From the NCBI GenBank assembly GCA_902459845.2, contig CABPSV020000335.1, positions 1 through 18,773 of the forward strand: a stretch of DNA of 18,773 bases. The letters are read 5' to 3'. The notes under the pieces are model-generated. The model saw only the letters and a program-made list of their open reading frames with translations, was not told where the DNA came from and made no database searches. Numbering within the stretch: the first letter of the stretch is position 1; each line of letters opens with the position of its first letter. Positions 1 through 10,000 of this stretch are shown in pieces. The position numbers were made by a program, and so were the translations under genes. Source of the DNA: Hepatocystis sp. ex Piliocolobus tephrosceles (Eukaryota > Apicomplexa > Aconoidasida > Haemosporida > Plasmodiidae).

Positions 1-72
<72 letters not shown>
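1..72. repeat. 72-base poly(A) tract at the window edge
   Basis: The window begins with 72 uninterrupted A on the plus strand. Tracts of this kind occur between Plasmodium genes. Its position at the edge and its length also make it a likely place for assembly or length error. Confidence 0.9.
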
Positions 73-74
<2 letters not shown>

Positions 75-175
75 ACAGGTTAAAATTACATGTTGAAATT
101 ACAGATTAAAATTACATGTTGAAATTACAGATTAAAATTACATGTTGAAATTACAGATTAAAATTACAGATTACA
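72..175. repeat. 13-bp repeat organised as 26-bp dimers
   Basis: Eight 13-bp units are contiguous: attacaggttaaa or attacagattaaa (type A) and attacatgttgaa (type B), in order A-B-A-B-A-B-A-A'. The array thus looks like a 26-bp repeat with an internal 13-bp ancestor. It is intergenic and the period is not a multiple of three. Confidence 0.92.
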
Positions 176-620
176 ATTATTGTAACAACAGAGCAACTTT
201 TAAAAAAAAAAACAAATTTCTTTTTTGACATGTTGTTTACAACCCAAATTTAAACATTTTTTGTTTTTTCTATTATTTGTAAGTTATCTACATATATACT
301 ATACAAACATCATATATTTGTATTAAAAAAAAAAAAAAAAAAAAAAAATAGTGTATATATATATGCATAATTAGTAAACATAACTTAAATAAGCAAAAAA
401 AAGAAAAAACTTGTGAGGAAAAAAGTCTTGCTTTAACAATTGAGAATTATAAAATAACTTAAAACTTTTTTTTATTTTTTTTCCTTTTTTTTTTTTTTTA
501 ATATTTACAATTTAATTATTAAAAAAGAAAAAGTTTAATAAAGGTTTATATATTAAAAAGAGAAAATGACGTGTGTAATATATACACATTATGAATAAAA
601 AATTAAGCATCCGTGAAGAA

Positions 621-714
621 GCATGAGAAAGCATGAGAAAACATGAGAAAGCATGAGAAAGCATGAGAAAACATGAGAAAACATGAGAAAACATGAGAAA
701 ACATGAGAAAACAT
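621..714. repeat. 10-bp tandem array ([ga]catgagaaa), 9 copies plus partial
   Basis: Nine 10-bp units (gcatgagaaa or acatgagaaa) run from 621 to 710, with a partial unit after and a diverged unit (ccgtgaagaa) before. The first-base g/a changes split it into subtypes. The 10-bp period matches one helical turn of DNA. It lies about 370 bp beyond the midasin stop codon. Confidence 0.93.
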
Positions 715-848
715 ATGTAAGAAACTATCACAAACCAATTAGGTGAAAGGTAATAAATTTATTAATTTGTTTTATTTTTTTTTTTGTCTATTTTTTGTAA
801 AGTAAAAAATGAGTAATAAATATAAAAATATATGTATGTACATACGAA

Positions 849-870
849 CATATATATATATATATATATA
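849..870. repeat. (TA)n dinucleotide run
   Basis: About ten TA dinucleotides in the 3' flank, a typical microsatellite of Plasmodium intergenic DNA. Confidence 0.88.
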
Positions 871-1058
871 TTCACAAGCTTTAGCGAAGTCTGTTTTTTT
901 TAACATAACAAATTTTCTCATTTTTTGTACAAATATATATTCTTATATATTACGTGCCTATATATAAATAGGCTAATTAATTAAAAAAAAAAAAAAAAAA
1001 TGTTTCCTTATTAATATTTCCATTTAGCATTCTGTTCAATTGATTTGTTCAATCACCG

Positions 1059-1077
1059 TTTTTTTTTTTTTTTTTTT
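1059..1077 (-). repeat. A19 tract five bases after the midasin stop codon
   Basis: On the minus strand, nineteen A follow the TGA after the bases TTATA or similar. It is genome-encoded and sits at the very start of the 3' UTR. Confidence 0.9.
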
Positions 1078-1081
1078 ATAA

Positions 1082-4000
1082 TCACTTGTTGTTAAGTATT
1101 TCAAACCACTGTCTTATAATTTCACATGTAAGAGAAGGTATGTCATTTATGTCGTTAACAACAACAAAATATGGGAATGGAAAATCGTGTAGGTATGGTA
1201 CTATTTCTAATTTATTATTTTTATAATATGTTTGTTTTAAGTTAAATATGGACTGTGCTTGATTATTAGATAACTGAGTATCTATAATCATTAAAATTGG
1301 AATAAAATTATTTTGAATTGAATTAAATATTTCAGCTTTAACAGAATTTTTATTAAATCTTCCATCACTTATAATTAACATTAAATGACTAATTGAATGT
1401 TTACTATGATTATGATTACTTTGCATATATTTTGTATTTTTAAAAATATAATTACATATTTTTAATGCATTTAGCATAGCACTATCAAATGTGTTTTTAG
1501 TATCATGATTAAATTGAAAATGTTTTAATATTTTTAAAAAATCTTTTTTATTTAAATTGTTAGTCATTGGACAAACTATATTATTTTCTTGAATTATTTC
1601 ATTATCACCAAAAGAACAAATTCCTATATTTCCAACGTTTAATTTTTCAAAAGCTTTTGCTACTAAAAATATAGCATTTAATGTAACTTTTTGTATATTA
1701 TTTATTTTCATACTTTTTGTATTATCAATTGCTATTATTATATTATAATCTCTTTTATTTAGTTTTGTTTTTCTTTTCCATATTTTATTATTTCGAAAAT
1801 CACTTGCAAAATAATTAACTAATTTTTTTATATTTAATTTTTTACCAGATTTATATTCACCTTCGTATTTATTTCTCACAGTTGGTTCTAAAATAATTTT
1901 TAATTGTTCACATAAATGACTTGACATTATTTCTGTTTCTTTATTAATTTCTTCATATATTTGTTCATATTCTTCATTATTTTTATTATTATAAATTCCT
2001 GAATTAATAATGTCATTCGTATTAGGATATATCGTTTCAATTATTAATTTTTTTTCAAATGTCATGTTTGCATTTTCTTCACTCGTGTGTTGTTTATTTT
2101 CAAACACTTTTGTATTTTCATACATTTTATAACATTCTTTGTTGTTATAATCATTTTTATTTTTTTTGGAGTCGTATTTTGACACCACGTCATCACCATC
2201 ATCATCACTGTCATCACCATCACTGTCATCACCATCACTGTTACTATCCATTTCGCTGGAAGTAGTAATAGCATCATTCTGATCAGTATTATTACTATTA
2301 TTATTATTGTCATAAAATTCACTATAATTTTTATGTTTTTTTTCGTCTTCTTCTGACGAATCTATATCAATACTTTCATTTGACGTTACCATATCTGATG
2401 TATCATCAGCACAATCCAAACTGTTACGTTTTTTACTATCTTTTTTGCTATCTTTTTTATTTCTCATTTTGTTTGATTCGTTCTCCATTTTTTCGTTTGT
2501 TGCATCTAACTTGTTCGTTTTATTATTCATTTTGGTGGATTCCGTATTTTTTGTCGGTTCCATCTCATACTGATTCATTTCCCTCGCTTTAATTTCTTTC
2601 AGTTCATCTATCGTGTCACATCTTTCATTATCACTATTGAATTCGGTTTCTATCTCGTTATTCATTCTGTTATGTTTATTACTATTAAATTCTTTCTTCT
2701 GTTGCTCTTTTTGGTCTTGCTGTCTCTGTACATTTTCTCCCATCTGCTCATTTTGTTTTGTCTGTACATTTTCTCCCATCTGCTCATTTTGTTTTGTCTG
2801 TTCATTTTCTCCCATCTGCTCATTTTTTTCATTTTCTCCCATCTGCTCATTTTGTTCATTTTTTCCACCTACTTCATTTTGTTCATTTTTTATTTTCTCA
2901 TTATCAGAATAACATGATTCATTTCCATTATCGGAGTCACAATTTTCATCTATAGTTTGTAATAAATATTTATTTATTTTTTTAATAAAATTAGTTATAT
3001 CGATAAAATTTTCTGTATATACATTGCACTTATCAATAGTGAAAGAATAATTATTACTGGATGATAAATTATCATCTTTTTTTTCTGTTTTATTATTTCC
3101 GGTGTTGCTATTTTCTTCGTTGTCGTAATTGTCATCCTGATTTCCCCTTTTTGAAAAATTCATTTTATCACTACCAACTTCGGCATTATCACTATCAACT
3201 CCACCGCTATCACTACCAACTCCACCACTAGCACTATCAACTCCAACGTTATCACTATATTCATTTATAATCTTTTTTTTATTTTTTTTATTTTTTTCTA
3301 TTTCATCATATCTATGAGAAGGAAAGCTATTTTTATAATTCTGTTCCGTATCGACATGTTCCTTTTTTGTAATTTCTTTTTCAATTGAGGTCAAATTTGA
3401 ATGATCATTTGTGTTAAGTACGTCTGTTCGTTCGTCTGTTCGTTCGTCTGTTCGTTCGTTTGTACGTTCGTCTGTTCGTTCGTCTGTTCGTTCGTTTGTA
3501 CGTTCGTCTGTTCGTTTGTCTGCTCTTGCTCCTTCTCCTTCTTCTTGTTCTCCTTCCTGAGTGTCCATTGTTACAGTCTTATTTTTCTGTTCATTAAAAC
3601 CTTCATCATCCCCAACACCATTCTGTTTTTCCGGTTCAACTTCATCAGTTATTAAATCTGTCTCATTATCCACATTATTATCCACATTATTACTCATATC
3701 ATTATCCACATTATTATCCACATTATTATCCACATTATTATCCACATTATTATCCACATTATTATCCACATTATTATCCACATTATTATCCACATTATTA
3801 TCCACATTATTATCAATATTATTATCGTTTATTTCATTAATGTTGTCATTTAAGACCTCTCCATTTTCTTGTAACATATTTTCCTTCGTTGTAAGGTCAT
3901 TATTTTTATTCTGCTCTTCACTTTGTGATTCATTATGCGTATTATCATCTTTATTCATTTCTTTATTTGTAACGTTTGTTTGTTCTAATGTATTATTATT

Positions 4001-7000
4001 GTCATAATTAGAGTCTTCACTATCCGATAGTGATACCGTTCCTTCCTGTTCATGTTTGTCTTCATCAACAGGTGAATTTTCGTCTTCTTCTATATCTACC
4101 ATATTTTTATCAATTTGTTCATTTAAGTAACAATTTTCGTTAAGTTCTTTTTCTTCTGATTTATTTTTATTTGTGTCATTGTTATTTTTTTTCGTACTAT
4201 CTTTCTTCTTTTGTGTTAAATTGTTCTTATCGTTAGTGTCACTCGTATATTCATCTGAATCTTCTGCGTCACTAATACTATGCGATCTTTCACTAGCACA
4301 ACCAGAAAAATCACTTGATTCGATTTCTAAGTCAGAGTTCAAATCAAAGTTAAAGTTGGTGTTGTCATTGTTCCTGTTGCTATTGTCCCCGTTGTTATTG
4401 TTCATATTGTCAGTATTATTTGCATTAGGTTCATTGCTAATATCAGTCATTTCATTATTGTCCATCCAGTTAGGTTTAGTATTGTTATTATTTTGTTGAT
4501 CACTAAATAAATCACATTTATTATTTTCTTCACTATCAGAAAAATCCTCATTATTAAAATTGTCATTAATATTTGTTTTTTTATCAGTTTTATTTTGATT
4601 GTGGTCATTTAAGTCTTCTTTTTTTTTATCCCTATCCTCATTTGGATCATTTCTTTCATCATTCGGATCAGTCTTTTCTTCATTCGGATCAGTCTTTTCT
4701 TCATTTGGATTACCACTTTTTATTTGCTCATTTTGTTTCATTTGTGATGTATCTTGCTTGTCCTTATTTGCCTCATCTTTCTCACTATCACCTTCTGTTT
4801 CATTTTTGTTTCCCTTTTTGTTATTATGCATAATGTCGCAAGACTCATTATTATTTACTGTTCCTTTACCGTTAATATTTTCATAAACATCGTCAATTGT
4901 TTCTTCCATTTTATTATCATCATTATTATCATCTCTGTTATTTTTTTTTTTATCATTATTGTCGTTGTTATTGTCGTTGTTATTGTCATTATTGTTGTCA
5001 TTATTGTTGTCATTATTGTTGTCATTATTGTTGTCATTATTGTTGTCATTATTGTTGTCATTATTGTTGTCATTAGTGTCGTTATTTTTATGATTCTTTA
5101 AGTCCGAGTCTCGATTTTGGTTTGCGTCCTGATCCATATTAATATTATTTTGTTCGTTCTCAAGTTTATTTGTATTATTATTAGTTCCAATATTATCCAT
5201 ACTTTTCATTTCTTTTTCACAAAATTTTTGAAAATCATATGTAGCCTCAATAGCATCTTCATTAAAATCATTTTCATCTTGACTAAATGCATTTTCATCC
5301 TCATTAAAAATATTATCTAAGTCTTCATTATCTATTTCATTAGATATATTATTGATACCTTTTCCTTCTCCTAATCCTACTCCTTTTAAAAAATCAACTT
5401 TATGGAAATTGTTTTTATTATTATTATTTTCGTTTGTTTTTTCGTCATTTTCATTTGTTATTTGTTTACAAAACCCTTTTGTATATAGAACTTTTATTAC
5501 TTTTAAAAAATATAATGATATATTTGAATAACCGAGAAATATATCCAACATATATAAAAACATACTTTTAATAGTATTAAACAACATTTTACTTAAATAA
5601 TAAAACGTTTTTATCTTATTATTTTCACACTTGTCATTATTACCAAACGAACTCAACATGTATATATACAAATACAAATCAGTAACATTTTTTATTAAAT
5701 ATAAATCTGTCACATTTTTTGCTTGTTGTAAATCTGGGTACTCCTTTTTATATAGTATAGACTGTTTTTGAAACATATTATTTAGTTGTACCATAATTAG
5801 TTCATTTATTTTTTTTAATTCATCATTATTAGTAATATTATGGTCACAAAAGGGGCTATTTCGAGGGAAGTTATCGAAAAGGCTAATCGGCATCATGATA
5901 TTACTACTAATTTTATCGGTGCTATTACTACTAATTTTACCGGTGCTATTACTATTAATTTTATCGGTGCTATTACAAGAATAAGCATTTATGTTGTGTG
6001 ATTTTTTCATCTGTTTAAACGTTTTAATAAATTTATTAATTTTTAAATATGTTTTTTTTTTAAAATAAGAAGAAACGGTAAAAGAGGACGAAAATAACTC
6101 AGTTATATACACCTGTTCTAACAGTTTTATTTGATTATTCAAATAATTTAAAAATTTTGTATTCATTTTTATTTTTATATTAGAAATATATTGACCATAG
6201 TTTAACATATACTCGTTCGTATTTATATTTTTAAAATATTTAAATATAGTAAATTCATTCGAATTGTATATAATGTATATAATTTTATATATACATAGGA
6301 GCATATCTTTAAATATGTTATTATCACATAGCTGGTCAGAAAAAATACTTAACATTTGTAATAAACAATTTTTAACTTGGTTACATTTGTTTATACACTT
6401 TTCAAAGATATCTATATTTACACATACATAATTTAATTTGTATTTTTTTTCGAATAATATATTAGTTGTAATTAAATAATAAAAAGCGAAATAATGATAA
6501 AATATATTCATTTCTTTTCTTAAATTATAATATTCATAAGTTATGGAGTTAAACAAATAATATAACATTTCGTCATTTTTCATATCTTCATGTATATTAA
6601 TCGATTTTATATATATTATTAAATATAATATTTGACAGTTTTTTTTATTCTCACATGACTCTAGTATTGTATTTATTTGAGATAACAAATCTAAGTTTTT
6701 AATTCTTTTGTTTTTCAAATTTCTTTTTAATTCTGATTCCATTATGTTAATGTTTTCTTTTAGTTTACTTAGTTTGATAGTTTTTGTTTTTTTGTTATTA
6801 TTGCAAGTATTATTATCAATGTAATTATTAGTACTACTGTAACAATGTTCTATCATCCAAGTCAAACAATTTTCAAGTTCATCCAATATTTCGTCGGAAG
6901 ATCTATATTGAGATAAAAATATATTTCTCGACCCATTATGATGAAATGTTAAATACTCTTTAAATATACTACTAAAAAAATTAAAAGTATTTAAATTTTT

Positions 7001-10000
7001 TAAAATTGGAATATTCAGTTTTTTCATTAAAAAGTGTTTTAATATATAAACCCATCTTTTTTTTTGATTTGTATTAGCATTTAAACTTTCAACATTTAAA
7101 ATATTTTTTATTTCGTTAATAAAATCAATTGATACCTGTTCGAAACTGTAATTATTTTTTAAACATTCTAAAAACGTTGTTATATCTAGTTTTTTTATTT
7201 TTTCTTTTAGTTTTAAAAAAGATGGTTGCATTTGGATAAGTTCGTCGTATATATATTGTATAGATGTGTTGTGTGTCTCATATTTTGAGTCGTTAATTGT
7301 TATCTTATTTTCTTCCTCTGTGGTAATACAATCTGCTCTATTATTTGTACCAACTGATGTAAAATCATTACTAATAGTTTCTGTGCCTGTGTTTGTACAT
7401 TCGCGATTTTCGTTTTCCGAGTTAAACAAAAAATCATCTTCATCCAACGATACATTAAACAAACTTGTTTCACTGTCCGTAGTAGCAACAGAACAACTAT
7501 CTACCTCTTCACTATCAATATTTTCTGTATTAGAATTTCTCAAGTTGAGATCATTTATGGTTCGGGTTTTATTACCATGCGAATGCTCTATTTTTTTTAA
7601 TTTCATTTCCGATTCGAATGTACTGTATTTATTTTCCAAAATAAACTTATCAACTGTTATAGCTATTTGTTGAAAATATAACTTAGTAAAATAAGTAATT
7701 TTGTTTTTAAATTTTTCTATAGATTTTGTATAAGCATTTAAATCTATTAAGTCAATATTAATTTGTTGTAATGATTTTTTTAATTGTAAATCAAAATAAT
7801 TTTTAGATTTTTTTATTTTTTTTTTTATTAACTGTAAATATATATGCATATAATTATAAACATTTAAAAATAAATTACTCATTAATCTTTCTTTTATATT
7901 ACTCGAATACATAAACAAATGTCCAATAAAGTAAATCATATTTAAACGCATTGAAAATTCGCCAATAGAAGAACCTCTTAAAAATATTACTAACAATTCA
8001 AATGAGTTAACAATTTTTAGTTTTGTTGTCAGATCACCATTGCTATTGTATATATCGCCATTGCTATTGTATATATCGCCATTGTTATTGTATATATCGC
8101 CATTACAAATATCAACCGATGTAGTAACTTTCCCATCAACATCATCATAACACAAATAAAACAAATAAGCAAACAAGTTCAACGTTTTTTTCTTTATCAT
8201 AGTATGAGTTAATTTCTTACGAACTGTTTTAATTTCTTTCAGTTTATATAATCGAAAATATATCACATATACTAATAAAGTTTCTAATAAATTATTTTTA
8301 ATTAACTTATTTAAATGCTCCATCGTGATTACATCCAGATCTATATATTTATCTTCTTTAATTGAATTAATTAAAAATAAAAGTGCTTCCAGTTTTTTTG
8401 TTATTTGTTCTATATCTGTTTTAATATCATTTACAGAAAGTTTTAAAATTTTATCAATTGCATGTAACACATTTAAAATTTTTAAATTATTACTTTTGTT
8501 ATATATCGAAATAAACTCTTTATTTAAATTTATAAGATATGAACTTATATCACTTAAAGAACTAAAAATACCATCTACAAAATTATATTCTAAAAGGTTT
8601 ATATATTTATTTATATATGCATGATTTTTTTTTTTATTATTTAGTATACATTCTAAAATTTTATTTTTAAAATATTCAAAATTGTAACTATTACACTGTG
8701 AAAAATAGTTTAATTTGTTTACTGTGTTTAAAGTAAAAATTAAAAATTGTTTTTCTTCCTTCTTTTTTGTATCAAAAAAATTAAATCGATTCTTATTTTT
8801 CATATTATTACATAATGATGATACGTTATTATTACCATCATAACAACTATCGTACTTATTTTTTTTTTTTTTATTAGAACTATTTAGTTTTATTAACATA
8901 TCTAATGTGTTGTTTATAATTTTTCTTATTTTATATACTTCTGTTTTGTTCTTACTGCTGTACTCTTCTTGCAAATTCATACCCTTATTATATTTTATAT
9001 TGTTGCTACTTGGTTCTGTTCTTTTTTTAAATAATTTTACAATTTTATAAATAATTTTAGTAAACATAGTTTCATCTAATTTGCGTTTTTCACAGCCTAA
9101 TACGGTTTGTGTATTACTTGATATGTTCATCCCGTCATGTATGTTACGCTCACTGCTTATTCTAGCACATTGATTTATATCATTTTCTTTTTTACTAACT
9201 ATTCCTTCCGAAACAACAGAATATGCACTATCACTGTGTGCATAATTTCCTTTTTTTGTTCCTTCTCCTTCTTCTTCTTCTTCTTCTTCCTCTCTATCAT
9301 TATTACCCTTTTCTGTATCCATATTGTCATATAACACTGATTTATAAGCCCAAAGTTGGTTATCCGAATTAAAAAAAGTATCATATTCCTTTTCTATAGT
9401 TTTTATCGTATTTTCTTCTGACTCGTTCATAATAGTATCCGATTTTTGTTGAATTATAGTATTTTTAAATTGCTCTAATTTAAATAATTCATTCATATTT
9501 GTATGATCACTTTGTTCATTATTAATAACAATTTGTTTACATAGCAATTTTAAACAGTTTAACAAAATTGTTAAATCGAAATCATAAAACATGTTTTTTG
9601 ATTGTTGTAATAATTGTATTATATAATTTAGATATTCTAACTCATTTATTTTTTGTTCATACTTTTCTATTTGTAAATTTATAATTTTTGAAAAATTTAT
9701 CGGAAATTTAGCATAATTGTATAATGTTTTTTTTTCTTTTTTTTTTTTATACAACATGTTACGATTAGTCATCGATGTGTCTGGCTCATTAGTATCAGCT
9801 ATTGACTTATTAGTATCAGCTATTAACTTATTAGTATCAGCTATAAATGAACATCCGATATTTGAAAAATTATCACTCCTTTGCAATAAAAACAAATTCG
9901 CACTATGTATTGCATGAACAAAAACACACAAAGAATAACTTATTGTATGTGCAAATTTTAACACCAAACTGTAATTAATTTTTACATGATAAATAAAATT

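Larger units (their letters stand above)
1..1081. other. AT-rich intergenic region, 3' flank of the midasin gene
   Basis: No coding region is supportable here. The only open frame of any length (complement of about 512-694) is a translation of the 10-bp array and runs into Phe/Asn homopolymers, so it is rejected. The stretch holds a poly(A) edge, two tandem arrays, several T/A homopolymers (for example 326-348, 492-499 and 1059-1077) and a TA run near 849-870. It should contain the 3' UTR and poly(A) site of the midasin gene on the minus strand. I cannot identify a terminator or a promoter for a neighbouring gene. Confidence 0.75.
2000..5345 (-). other. Asp/Glu/Asn-rich disordered tail of midasin
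   Basis: Residues about 4474-5588 are strongly acidic and Asn-rich, with essentially no hydrophobic core. All midasins have a D/E-rich tail here, flexibly tethering the MIDAS domain. In this parasite it is expanded by tandem arrays: NNND (about 4957-5083), PNEEKTD (4628-4711), DNNV (3665-3824), RTDE (3421-3519), VDSxSGG (about 3163-3249), NEQMGEN (about 2715-2859) and GDDSD (about 2190-2245). Several acidic Ser clusters resembling CK2 sites occur, for example around 4230-4340 (SSDFSGCASERSHSISD) and 2335-2375 (SIDIDSSEEDE). The region is inferred to be disordered. Confidence 0.85.

Noticed and set aside
72..175. Possible CRISPR-like or att-type direct repeats
   Set aside because: The units are contiguous with no spacers, very AT-rich, and in a eukaryotic genome. 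It is a simple tandem array.
512..694. Minus-strand 60-residue open frame rich in Phe/Ser/Leu
   Set aside because: Its first half translates the 10-bp intergenic array (period not divisible by three) and it ends in homopolymer Phe/Asn. No homology is recognisable, so it is chance.
2059..2265. Plus-strand frame with His-rich HHHHHHC repeats, resembling a metal-binding protein
   Set aside because: It is the antisense of the SDGDD repeat (catcac units) and lies wholly within the midasin acidic tail.
3561..4007. Plus-strand 148-residue frame with Leu-Ser-Thr repeats, resembling a membrane protein
   Set aside because: It is the antisense of the DNNV array and the acidic tail. Antisense of Asn/Asp codons gives Leu/Ile/Val/Ser, which mimics membrane segments.
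2000..5345. A separate Asn/Asp-rich gene fused to or overlapping midasin
   Set aside because: The GxGxGEGxG motif before it and the MIDAS domain after it are in the same frame with no stop. A D/E-rich region in this place is standard for midasin.
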